Source: Saxidomus purpurata
Taxonomy: Eukaryota; Mollusca; Bivalvia; Venerida; Veneridae
Length of the DNA: 64,000 nucleotides
Assembly (NCBI GenBank): GCA_022818135.1
Contig: JAFMSR010000016.1
Location: 4,497,721 to 4,561,720 of the forward strand
Direction: 5' to 3'
Part shown: positions 27,001-39,200 of the stretch, in pieces
Position numbering within the stretch: the first letter of the stretch is position 1
How the letters are laid out: the number at the start of each line of letters is the position of its first letter
The notes under the pieces: model-generated
Database searches by the model: none
Told to the model about the DNA's origin: nothing
What the model saw: only the letters and a program-made list of their open reading frames with translations
Translations under genes and position numbers: made by a program

Positions 27001-27285
27001 AAACACATAATATAAAATGTAAGTAGAAACCGTTTCCTCTATATTATTTGTTTTTGAAATAACAGATGAGAAACATACAAAATACTATCTGATATGTAAC
27101 ATATATAAATATACATTTAGAACTGCCATAAAGTAGAATGAAAAGTAACAATTTGTATCATCCGTTGTCTTACAGGGTAATGGATACAATCAACAGTGAT
27201 CCAAAACCAATTACGGGTATATCAAATTCGATTTTCAAAGTACAAATCTATTTAGCGGTATGAAATAGTATTTCATTTCGCCCTG
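24099..27285. other. Intergenic part of the right arm between MEGF-B and CHT-B
   Basis: The reverse counterpart of about 5371-9618. It contains the SINE-like block at about 24640-24790 and otherwise AT-rich sequence without supported genes. It is shorter than the left-arm equivalent because of several deletions. Confidence 0.65.
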
Positions 27286-30200
27286 TTAGATCCGTGTATC
27301 TCTGTTTATTTCTGGTTCAACCTTTTCCTCTGAAGTGTCAACTTGATGATACGATGACGAATCATTTGTTTTTTGGTTTTTGTGTCGTGGATCATTGGCG
27401 GCTGTAACACTGTAATTATGTTTGATCCTCTTTTTAATACTCAGAATGTCGCAGTATTCTGGTAAAATATTTCTTTCGAATAAAGCATTGGTTAACAGTG
27501 ACACTAATATTATTGTTATAAGTGACAGTAGCATCGCAAATGTTCTGAATGGAAACGTTTGGCCAACATCTGCACTGTACCAAGGGTATTTTATGAATCC
27601 GTCAAAATTCAAATAAAATTCCCCTGCCCCTAAACGACAAAAGCATCCAACAACATAACCGCATACGGCTCCATAGGTGTTGGAGAATTTGACGAAAAGT
27701 GCACATGTTAACGGTGGTAGCACTATTACAAACACAATGTCAGCAGCTAATATGAATAAACCATATATGATTGGAACAAATATTGATATCACAGTAGCTG
27801 TCGCTCCCACGATGAATATAACAAGGCGCTGTATCCAAATTAATTCGTTCTCAGAGGCCTGCAATGAAAATAATTTCTAACTTTTGAATGATGTCTATAT
27901 GCTTTATTCACCATGAAGATCAAGTTTATTGATTAAATATGAAGTTACTTATTTGATATATTGAAGTAATCGTACATGTATTATTTAGCATTAAATAACT
28001 GACAAAATAATGGAAGAACCTTATTTCTGAAGATACGTTTATAGATATTGTATGTGAACATTGAGCTAGACCCCAGTATAGAACTATCCATTGAAGACAT
28101 CACTGCTGCAGATATAGCTCCCAGACCTGAAAATATATTCGTGAAACATTAATTCCATGTTAATTGACTGGTACAGTTAAGTGTGTAAAATATAATGGTC
28201 CTTACATATTCGACATATTTTGACACGTTACATATATGCGTTTCATTATGACTGAAATGTCAGTGTATATACAAAGGTATATCTCATATTTATTTTCAAA
28301 TTATTTGTAAACAATATGAATATACCTAATATAGAAACAGCCCGTGGCGTAAATTCGTACAACACGTACGGTAAAACCATGCTGCTTTTATCAATATCCA
28401 TTGGTGATACTCCGAGGTCTGTTGAATTCCAGTCTACAAAATACAAAAGTCATATCTTAAATGAAATATGTTATTGTCGACAACATCTTCGTTCTACGTA
28501 TGGTTTTCATTTCTTGATATCTGTGCTAAGACTTTGCTTTTCAAGTAACAAAATATTGATCTAAAATTTAAACTCAACATTCATTATATGTGCCCTATGA
28601 ACCCGTATATACACTTTCAATGTGAAAAGAACAACAACAGCTACGAATGAGTACACATACTTTCTAATGTATATCTTCATATTCTATCAAAGCCTTAAAG
28701 CAACCGCCTATCAAATTATAACATTTACAAAGTGTATAAAGTTTGATGTACACATTTATAAATAATGCTGATTTAGCCTAAATTTTCACTAAAAACCAAG
28801 GGCCATTCGGCCAAAATTGAAAATTTGAACATTCAAGTACAATACCTGCCGCTTTACCCGCTGCTCCTATCAACACAGAAGGCATTACTAGAATAAGTGA
28901 GAAACAACTAGCAGCTATCGACAAGGTCTGTGCTTGTCTACTTGTCTTAACAGATAAAACACGTTGGAAATAAGATTGCCATGGTATTGTTCCAAACGTC
29001 TGAAACAAAAAGCCGAATTTATATCAGCTCGAAGTAATCCACTTAATATGTGGCATAATTATATATACATATTGCACTTATTTAACTTGCACTATGCAAT
29101 AAAGTACAATTAAATAAATGAATATATGTTAACATGCATACAATTTGCACATGTACACTTGGGACCACTTTTAAGCCGATACTTTTTAATTCGATTTTCT
29201 CGAATATTGTTTAAGTTATTTATTTCAAATTTTAAATATTATGTTGCTTGGCAACATTAGCTGTGACAAAATGATAAAACCTTTCAACTGTGACGATCGG
29301 TTACTTTTGCACGTGTGACAAGTACGACTTCATCATTTTACACGAGGGTATGCAGACAAGCGAAACATTTCGATTTTCATTTTATTATTCTAGAACGCAA
29401 TTCAAACCGAAAAAACAGAATTTTCATTTTAAAATTCAGTTCTGGTTCGAATAAATAACCAAGAGCGCGGTCGCGCAGTTGGCATGTTGCAGGCCGACTA
29501 AACATCCAGACACGAATGTAAATGTTTTTTTTATAACAATAATTTTAATTGCAAACATATGCAGCATCATCCTGTTCAATATAAATCGTAGTAGAAAGTG
29601 TAAATTGATCACTTAAAACCGATTTTGTTTCTTTACATTATTTTATTGTGATTCGGTGACTTTTCACATTGTTTGGATTACGTGTTATGCCATTTTGTGA
29701 TTCGGATTTTACAGTTACCAGTTGTGTTTCTTTATTTGTTAAGTTTTATATGTACTTGTTGATCAACTGAAATTAGACTTGTAAGAAGTACGTATGATGT
29801 GTTGAATTGATTATATTCCAAATTTGAACGAAATCCGCTTCTAAATATTCCAGTTATACCGAATTATATAAGTGTCGGGTTAGAAGTGTCACCAAGTGTA
29901 TGTACATGTAGTTCTAAAGTTTGTTATGTTCAAATGTCACAATCATAAAGGACATTGCTAATGCATTCATTTAAGGTAAGCTTAATTATCTAAATTAAAT
30001 CAGTACTAAAAGCTTTTTTCAACATGCTGTTTATACAGTTATTTTGGTTAAAAGCTTTCTGGTTTACATTGTATAAGCTTCGATGCCTCACGGTGTATTT
30101 TAGTCTACTTTACGCCAGCATTCTGTGAAATCACCCTGATGAGGTTTCATTAACTACATAGTTTTACTCTCCATGACAATAAGATGATCAGTCTATCAAA

Positions 30201-33200
30201 CTATTGAATCTCATGTCAAAGTATATGCATACCATAGTAATAAGAAGATCAATCCATTGTGCTGTGAGTTTACTGTCTATCTGGCCTAGCCAACCCACGT
30301 TGTCGGGGTCAAGACTTCCGACTTTGTCACTAGTGAGAACAAACGGCACACTCAAGACCTTAAAGTTATATGTACAATGTCAGCACAGCTGACGAATGGT
30401 ATATATAAAACTAACATCAACCAATACGTATCCTTACATTAACATTCACATCTTCCGAACATTGCGCACATTGCTTCAAAGATGCCTCTTTATAAATGGA
30501 ACTAGATACTAATCCGATCTGATACAGTTATGCAAACAAAGCCAGGACCAGAGTACTGAACTGCCCTGTAAGTTTAACAAAATACAAAAAAATACCTAAA
30601 TAACACCCTAACATGAAAAAATGCACACAAAAAATGTCATAAAGTCATTTTCTGACAAATCCCCGTATACACTGTTCTATATTATTCACATGGTGTTGGA
30701 CGTTTTCGACAGGGGGTCCAGTCACCGCTCGTTTTGTAATATTCAAGCAAGCAATTGAAGATTAACAGTGGTCGCGTTGAACAGACAATATATTTATCTA
30801 CCAAACTGGTAAGTAACACTTTTTAAAAAGCTACCGTTTCTATAACATTCTTCGAGAACATTGCGCTATTTCGCTCTCTCCGTTTTCCTGGTGTTTTTCT
30901 GTCACTGCCGACTTTAGGTTCACCTTTCAATTTTGTAACAATTTGTTTTCATTGGTTGAAAATATTCCGCGAGATATTTCGCGCACTGTGTCAAATGATG
31001 TATATCGCATGTAAACAATGCTGAATTTGGCAATAAATTCTGCTGTAAGCGGGCGTAACCTGTTGATTTGTGGACAAGCAGGTACAGGAAAGATATTTAC
31101 TGTTAAACAATGTGTGAAACGGTACGTAAGCAGCGCAAAGTATCACTTTTGTGCATAACCGTATGGCGTGTTTGAAAAGTTATTTGAGGTGAACCGGAAG
31201 CAAGCAGTGAAAAAATCAGGAAAACGGAGAGAGCGAAATAGCTCAATATTCTTGAAGAATATTATAGAAACGGTAGCTTTTTTAAAAAGTGTAACTTACC
31301 AGTTTGAGCGGTGACCGGACGCCCTGTCGGAAAACGTTCAACACCATGTGAATAATATAGAACAGTGTATACGGGGGTTTGTCAGAAAACGACTTTTTGA
31401 CATTTTTTGTGTGTATTTTTTCATGTTAGGGTGTTATTTAGGTATTTGTTAGTATTTTGTTAAACTTACAGGGCAGTTCAGTACTCTGGTGCCAGTAAAC
31501 GAAGCATAAACCCGTTTACTTTGCAATGACTATCGTGGTCCTTTCGTTTCTTTCTGTAGGCTGGTAAAGTTGAATGACACTTGTAGGTATAGGTACATAA
31601 ACGACTATTTCTTGAACATGGAGATAAAAGGACACAGTCTAGATAAAATGATTCTCTATGTAAGGTATTTATAAAAAATTTAAGTAACACTTAGACGTAA
31701 TAATGTCAGACTGATAAAATAGAACAGCTTTTTTATTGTATGTGTAGTTTTACAGGTCTTGTTAGTTTTAGAGCTAGGAACGCTTTTATTAGTTGTTACA
31801 AACTTGCTATCATGGGAAAAATCAATTAATGAAGAAAGTAATATCTACAAAATACTAGTACATATACATCACTATAGATTTTATCTTGATATAATTAATC
31901 TAATGCTAGGTAAATTATTTTGCTAAACTGTCTATTATGGCTGTAAGAACTAAGTTAAAACTTAAATTGTTTGAAAATACAGTGCTCAATGGTAAGACTT
32001 AGTGTTGTATCCAGTTATCAGGATAAATTTGGATTTGTCTACTACAGCTACATAATGACTGGAGTGCCTTACCAATCCCAGTGTGATAAAGGTAAGCTGT
32101 ACAATGTCAGTGTAAGCCACACTAATCATCTGTCCTACCATTGTGTAGGCTGTTGTAACTGCAGCTGACGTAACGATAGCAACGGTTAGAGGAAGGTCAA
32201 CAATCACACTCAAACTAGTTCCTTCAGTAAAATAGATAGATGAAAAAGTGCAAAATGTTATAATTATTTTTTCTACGTACAGTTCATTCAATGCAACTGA
32301 CATAAATAAGAAACTTTTCATTAAAGTTTATTTCTGTTTATTATATAAAACAAATAAGCAGTTCCTATCGGTGAACAGTCCACTATTATCACTAACTAAA
32401 ATATTTTACCAAAGCCGGAATTAAGACAGATAATTGTTCCTTTTCAGAACATAATTGTTAACAGCAAAGGTCATATTAAATTGCATCATACCTAATGCAG
32501 ACAGAATTGATGCTGTCCAAAACAGATCCCCACATAGAGAGGCTATGTACACCATTACTGCAATAACACTTCCAAATCTCTCTTGAAACGGATCTAACAT
32601 CGTCATGTAGCATCGTTCTCTCATTGGCTTAGCATAAACTAGACCGCCTATAGAAGCAGGTTAAAGGTAAGTACACATCCTACTAAAAGTTAACTTAAAC
32701 GTGACAACTGGTGCTGGTACTGGCAGTCTGTAGTTTTGCACATTTTGGTTTACTCCTGTGTCTGCCTTTATGTCGAACTTTCTGTTGTACACGCCAAAAA
32801 AAAATTGTATAAAAACGTGTTGCGGCACCGATTATCGGTATGTAAAGTTTTGTACATTATGATTATTTTAAAATGTTCATCATAAATTATTTTATAATAT
32901 CCATTTTAGTAGTATTTCTGCTACCATTTGATAGCTCTTTGTGCGGCATTTACTATGTTATGATTTGTTTTGAAGTTTGAATTAAATTATAGCATTTCAC
33001 CTTGAAAGTAGGACAGATACGTACATATTTTTTACTCTTTGCAATATTATGTTTGAATGTTGTGGATTTAATGTTTCACCAGTTGTATATCTAATGCTGA
33101 CCTGATCACGAAGCCTTTCAACAATATAAATAAAACATAAATCACTGTTATGGCCACTCTCGGTCTATTTCAGTAAGTTGTTTGGTAATTGAACTTAACA

Positions 33201-34488
33201 CATTATTTTTAGCTAATTCCTGGTCTTAAAGGGAAACACTGCTTATTCACACAGTTATATAACACAATGATTTCTTACCTATGATTAATCCCATAAATAT
33301 ACCCGCGGGAGCTAGTGTCCATGCCAATCCATCTGTAGCTATAGATTCGGCGGTTCCGTTCACATAACCTCCACCAACTATTGTGGCTACGATAGAAATA
33401 TTTAATAGACAACAGTACATAACAATTATACAGAACTACTAATAGTATCAGGTACATACAGACCCTGGTAGTGTATAGCAAATATTTAAAATAGTGGTAA
33501 AGAATTTAGTGTATAATGACAATCATTTTATCAGAAAAATTGTCATCACAAAACCGTGATATATTGAGCAATAATGAACTGGTTATAAGAAAATAGACAA
33601 GAATTTCAACACTTATGTTTTCACTTTACATAACTAAATGTTTTATGTTTTAATTTTGTACCTAAACTGCAAATTTTGTACTTAAACCGTAAGTTTTGTA
33701 ATTAAACTGCAAGCTTTCTGTTTCCTTTTATCCCATGATATAAATCACATTTAAGCTGGAGTGTATGTCGTGTCTGTTTTTTTTATCACAGCTGAAAATT
33801 CATTTGGAAATTTACTTGCGTTATCTTTTCTAGCTAAAATGTAGTTGTACATGTATTATATTAGACGTGATATAACTGTTCATCTTGGAATGTAGCGTTG
33901 TATAAAATAAACTTAAGGTGCAAATTCGGCTAAATGTTCATAAATTATCAGTTATTGCTTTACATGAACATGACACATCAATATGATTAGCTGCATAGCA
34001 GTATCCCTTTGTTTAAAATGAAGGGGAAATAACGGGACTTCTACAATTAATGGCCAAGGCCTCAGCAATTGTTATTAGCGTGAACACAATAGAAACAACA
34101 CACATAGTAAGTGCTTTTCATTTGAATGACATTCTTGCTTAAAAAGTTATGAAAACACTACTCCATGTATTAGGCCAAAGGTAGGCTAGCAAATTCAATT
34201 CAGAAATGGCGAGAAAATTTAAATATTATACATGAGGTCTCTCCTTTTTATGTTAAGAAATGCACAATTATAAACACCGATAATAACGGTTTTGAAAATA
34301 AAAATGCACCAACCTGTCATGGTGAAAGCTCCAACTAATGTACTGATGTTTCTGTCTGCAACAATTGAGGACTCCAGCTGACTGGTTCTACCGTTCTGAC
34401 TTTTCTTTCTTGCTGCAAACACTCCAACCATCAAGATTACAAGGTAAAACATAATCAGAACGACCAGTCCAGCAATATTTACAGCCAT
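27286..34488 (-). CDS. High-affinity choline transporter (SLC5A7/CHT1-like), unit B: complete
   Basis: A sodium/chloride-coupled plasma-membrane symporter that takes up choline, the limiting step of acetylcholine synthesis in cholinergic neurons. Nine coding exons in transcript order: 34488-34314, 33386-33279, 32647-32492, 32221-32073, 30358-30233, 28999-28846, 28433-28326, 28126-28020 and 27858-27286. All introns are GT..AG and the phases join, giving 1656 nt and 551 aa, near the family's usual length (about 580 in human). Hallmarks in order: [16 protein letters not shown] helix, [75 protein letters not shown] and [12 protein letters not shown]. The charged cytoplasmic tail ends DTRI, a class-I PDZ-type end (inference). 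An AG acceptor lies one base before the ATG, so a 5' noncoding exon probably exists upstream. Exons 1-4 lie outside the palindrome. Confidence 0.93.
30548..31489. mobile_element. Palindromic fold-back element with a P-loop exon, inserted in the right arm
   Basis: The two ends are inverted: CCAGAGTACTGAACTGCCCT at 30548 and its complement ending at 31489. The match continues inward about 270-340 bp on each side; the left arm has an extra block of about 70 bp. The central 320 bp or so is unique and contains a short P-loop frame. The left palindrome arm has an intact site without the element near 2115-2130, so it inserted after the duplication, or was lost from the left. The flanks share only a short A-rich run, so a target duplication is unclear. 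Family unknown. Confidence 0.8.
31018..31158 (+). CDS. Short Walker-A (P-loop) frame inside the fold-back element
   Basis: Forty-six codons from ATG to TAA encoding [17 protein letters not shown]. GxxGTGK is a nucleotide-binding P loop, as in Pif1/Helitron-type helicases and other AAA-like ATPases. The usual Ser/Thr after the Lys is Ile. After codon 34 comes CGGTACGTAAGC, a good splice-donor match, so this may be a captured first exon with the rest missing. No Walker B is present. It is either a fragment or a captured exon; function is not claimed. Confidence 0.4.
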   Translation: MLNLAINSAVSGRNLLICGQAGTGKIFTVKQCVKRYVSSAKYHFCA

Positions 34489-35090
34489 TCTGTGAAAGAA
34501 TAATACATTTAGGTACTTACAAAATCTTAAACCTTTACTATTCACACATTTCATCAGAAGAGTATTTTGTAAACAGACATAACAACACTTTGTTTAACAA
34601 TCTTCTGAAGTATACGATAACATACTTAGGATATGTCTAATTAATATCTCCAACCTGCTCTTTTTATAAATAATCTAAAATGAATCGTCTGAAGTCGTTA
34701 TACAACTTTACATATAATTTAACGATGTAAATTAAACATTTCAATAAATCATCTATCCTAACTGCTTCAAAATGCTTCATACATTTTTATAAAGATTAAT
34801 CGATAAACGTGTCTGGAAAGATACGAAAACTATTCTATTTCTCAAAAATGGAAAAAAGTGTGTAATTTAAAGTTGCAAACTAATAACACTTTCGCCATTT
34901 AAATAACTGTGTCACGGGTTGATGTTATATAAGAAATAATTAATGTGAAGTCACATTGTATATACTAGTAAACTGTTCTCTCGTTTCTCAAAATATTAGC
35001 ATGATTCATTTTACTTAAAGAAAGTTTTCACAATGAATTTTAAAGTAGATTTTCCTTTATAACATGAATAAAACTTTCCCGTTGCAATGT
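34489..35090. promoter_or_regulatory. 5' flank of the complete choline transporter
   Basis: About 600 bp of AT-rich sequence between the CHT-B start codon and the satellite array. It should contain the noncoding exon and/or promoter implied by the splice acceptor next to the ATG. I see no single convincing TATA element. Confidence 0.3.
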
Positions 35091-35094
35091 GAAA

Positions 35095-35925
35095 AGTGTT
35101 CAACCATGATGATTATGACGGAGTGTCATCGTGTTAGTAATTTTATTTTGTTGCTCCACAATTATTCAAGAGAGTGGCCTCGTATAAGCTATAATTTAGT
35201 ATGCTACTCCATAGCAAGGAGACAAACCTACTCTTTCACTAATATATGGATGGAGTGTTCTCGGAAAGGCCATCCTACTCGGTCACTTTATATTGACGGA
35301 GTGTCCTTAGGAAAAGCCAACCTTCTCTGTCACTGCATACAGAGTGTCCTTGGGAAAAGATAACCTACTCTGTCACTGTATATTGACGGAGCGTCCTCAG
35401 GAAAAGCCAACATACTCTGTCGTTGGATATTGACGGAGTGTTCTTGAGATAAGCCAACCTACTCTGTCACTGAATATTGACGGAGTGTTCTTGAGATAAG
35501 CCAACCTACTCTGTCACTGAATATTGACGGAGTGTTCTTGAGATAAGCCAACCTACTCTGTCACTGAATATTGACGGAGTGTTCTTGCGATAAGCCAACC
35601 TACTCTGTCACTGAATATTGACGGAGTGTTCTTGAGATAAGCCAACCTACTCTGTCACTGAATATTGACGGAGTGTCCTTGAGATAAGCCATCCTACTCT
35701 GTCACTGAATATTGACGGAGTGTTCTTGAGATAAGCCATCCTACTCTGTCACTGAATATTGACGGAGTGTTATTGAGATAAGCCAACCTACTCTGTCACT
35801 GAATATTGACGGAGTGTTCTTGAGATAAGCCAACCTACTCTGTCACTGAATATTAACAGAGTGTTCTCGCAAATGCCAACCTACTCGCAGACTGACACTA
35901 TATAACGCCAACTTACTCTGTCACA
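35095..35925 (+). repeat. 47-bp tandem satellite upstream of CHT-B
   Basis: Repeats of 47 bp with the core ATTGACGGAGTGTTCTTGAG followed by ATAAGCCAACCTACTCTGTC. Roughly eleven to twelve well-matched monomers lie at about 35370-35880, with diverged ones on both sides. The central copies are nearly identical and the edges are degenerate, as expected of unequal exchange. Confidence 0.93.
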
Positions 35926-35949
35926 AAACAATGATAGGGTATCAATCTA

Positions 35950-36294
35950 TTAAAGCTGCTCGCTCTCAGATTTTGGTAAAAAATAAAAGTTAAAAAATAA
36001 AAGAATATATGGCCATATAAAAATGTTCCAGTATAAATTCGTGTCGCGTATATCTCTTAATTTAAAGAAATACGCTGTCAAATTCAAAAGCGTTGAAAAC
36101 GCTTTTGAAATTTCAATATGAACATATAGTGTAGCGGTGCCGTGTAACCAACCTTTTCAATCGATTTCTGCAAATTCTTACCTAGAGTTTTGCTTATTTT
36201 TTCATTCAAGCCTTTAGTTTTATACTTATGAGTTAGAATGTGATTTTTTTTTTAAATATTTTTTTCAACGGTAACTGAGAGCGAGCAGCTTTAA
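35950..36294. mobile_element. MITE with perfect terminal inverted repeats and TTAA target duplication
   Basis: TTAA at 35950-35953 and at 36291-36294 flank a 337-bp element. Its ends are AGCTGCTCGCTCTCAG (35954-35969) and the exact complement (36275-36290). The interior is AT-rich and non-coding. TTAA duplications are typical of piggyBac-type insertion, but the terminal bases do not look like classical piggyBac ends, so the family is open. Confidence 0.85.
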
Positions 36295-39200
36295 AGCATC
36301 CATTAAGAAAAGCTATAGGACAAAATTGACTTCGACTAATCTCTTGTTGAAAATAATAAAAGGACAATACAGATTTAAAAGGAAACATACTTTTTTATTT
36401 TTGAAAGTTTACAAAGACAAAAGCTCATATGTTATACACACTGATAGTATTGTCATTGTCAGACAATATTACTCCTAATTTACTTAATTATATAATGTTA
36501 TAAATATAGTGACCGCGTTAATTCAGTTTCAAAATACACTCATTACGCTTTTAAATGTGTGTATATTTACATAAACATAAACTTAAGTTACATACAATAC
36601 ATAAACAATCACGCCAGGGTAAAGACGGAGGATCCTCAACTTCAATTACATAAAGTACATTATAGTTACAGTCATTTAAGGATAAATTCGAAGAATCCTC
36701 ACTTTCAGTTACATAAATACATTCGCTGTCACATTCATTTTAGGGAAAATATAGAGATACATAAATTTTACTACATATTACATAAAGTACATTTACAGTT
36801 ACAGTCATTTAGGCTTAATGCGGGGGATCCTCACTTTCAGACACACTATACATTCGCTGTCACATTATTTTTAGGGAAAAATATGGAGATAAATTAGTCA
36901 ATTCGTACCCAATTTAGCGGTATTACTGAATACCGGAAACAACCAAAACAAACGAGATTAGCGAAAACAAATCTTAATTTAATATTTTCATTTTAATTAC
37001 ACTTTTTAATATTGCAAATGATAGAAATTGATATATTTCAATTTGTTGAAAATATGTTATTTTAACGATAATGTTAGGTTTTAAGCGACTTGTGTAGTTC
37101 TATGTAACTGAGTTTGTGTGTTGTAACGACTGTAGTAAAAGAGAAATTCATTGAATACATTTTATAACAAGAATAAAGATATTTATTAAAAATAAAAGTA
37201 TGGCCACTATTTTTTGGAATATTTTGTATTTAAGTATTGACTTTAGTGATGTTCAACACCACTCGTCCCTTAAAAGAACTAGCATGAAACATTTATTGTT
37301 CTGAATATCGTCGTTCAGTTTGTCGTATGCTGATTTAATCATTTTATAATGATTTATGCAAATAAAAAATATATTAATGTTTTACTGGTTTCTGCATTTA
37401 TTTCCATGATTTCATTCAATTCTGGACACCTTTTTGGCATATGAGTAAATTTTAAAGTAACACAAACCTAAGTAACAACTAGTATTTCTTTTATTTAGTA
37501 AATTGTTTTGAAAACAAATAAATAATAATACATAATTATAACAGCCACTTTATTGGGCAAAAAATAGGGAAACGAAAATTTTCAGAATTAATGTCGCATT
37601 TATAAAACCAATTTCAAATTGTTACCTAAGACTTAGCCTTTCAATATGTCACTGGGGGGGGGGGGGGGGGGGGGGGTAATAAAACTTCTGTTCTGGCCGT
37701 CGTTTTCAAGTTATGTGCGTTATAACACCAAATAAAGAAACAAAGAGGGAAAGTGGTTCAAGCACCGATGTACGCTGGCAACGCGTGTCTGGTCTTGCAA
37801 ACCTATCTTTTGGCTACTGTCGCATTTTACACAATTTGGCTAAATAATCATAATGTTTGGACAAAACTGACTTGGTATTGCAGTCAACAGAACTCCCTAA
37901 ATTTTCAAATTTTGTTTGGTACCAGTTTGCATGGGAGTCATACTGGGATCTTGGCAAGTTCACAAGTCAAGAAATACCACGGTCGGCCGGGACTCTAGAC
38001 AATCTAAACAACAAACAACAACAATGACCCACATAAGGTATATTATTATAAGATATGCATATTTACTTTAAGTAATTTAAGAATAATGAACTTGCTATGC
38101 TTGATATCTTAGTCAAAATGAAATAGTTGAGTACTCGATCGTTATTGCTGTATTTTTTGTATCTTTTAAGTTTCGAAAAAGATGTTTAATTGTTAAGGTT
38201 TTGGTATGGATTTTATAAAATTAGGCATATATACACGCTTCTAGGAGTTCTAGACCACAATCGTGTTTGCTTGCGTGAGTTAGATTCAGTGCTTTCCTTT
38301 GCTATCACTTTAGATTTTTAAGAACTAAGCTAGTGCACTATTTCATCTTACTTATTTCTTATGTTTTATTTTAACTATATATTCATACATCTATATGCAT
38401 GTATTATGTTTTATTTCCTTCTGCTTGCTTAGCCCTTGGCCATAAATTCCATTTAAAGATAAAATAAACCATTCTAGTGTTTGCTTTATAAACGCCAGAT
38501 GAAGTTGTCAGTTTGTGAAAAAGACACGGAAGCATAGAAAGAAAGAAAGAATAAAAAGGAAAGAAAAATAGTAAATGAAAGATACTCAATTCAAATTGAG
38601 AAGAATCGTTGCTATATACTTCTAGATACAAACTGTCTAGCTCTCTAGACCCTGACACTTTCCTTATGATTTAATGCATAAATGTTACAGGCGCTATCAT
38701 GTGTTGCAAACCGGATTCAGGCATAGTTTTTGCATAATATTTACACTGAAGGTGATAAAGACTCCCTAAGTAGAAACTAACGACTTTAAATTGAACATGA
38801 CTTTACAAAATAGAAATATACTCCTATGTATATAAATGTCAAAACATTGAATATCAAGATAAACAAATTACGCATCAATTGACATTTATACATTTAGCAC
38901 ACGCTTATAATATATTTTCACACTGTAAGGATTTCAAACATCAGGTTTTGCCTAATCTTTACATGGTTTATTTGTCACTTAAGTATAAAATACAGTAAAA
39001 CTCGGTTTTAACGAACTCCCCAGGACCATGGAAAATTGTTCGCTATATACGATGTTCGCTGTATCCATCATAGCGAACAAAGTTCCTTATAAACATATTG
39101 TATAACGAACTTTGGACGTATAGAGAACTGGTCTTTAATATAAAATTATTTATTATAAAATTAACGAAAAACATGCCTAAAGTTGCGATTTAACCTAATC

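Larger units (their letters stand above)
18915..31867. repeat. Right arm of the 13-kb inverted duplication
   Basis: The reverse complement of about 1757-15540. It is interrupted by one clear insertion, the palindromic element at about 30548-31489, which has an empty counterpart near 2115-2130. The inner end falls just past MEGF exon 6. The outer end falls within the intron between CHT exons 4 and 5. Confidence 0.93.

Noticed and set aside
35370..35900. Possible CRISPR-like array (regular 47-bp period)
   Set aside because: There are no distinct spacers: the entire 47 bp repeats. The DNA is eukaryotic. It is a satellite.
37753..37998. 81-residue open frame with hydrophobic stretch
   Set aside because: No family features, no splice context and no second copy to support it.
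39000..39130. Block with repeated GTTCGCT/AGCGAAC words, possible regulatory element
   Set aside because: It looks like a decayed dispersed repeat. No inverted ends or target duplication could be defined, so it is only mentioned in the spacer description.
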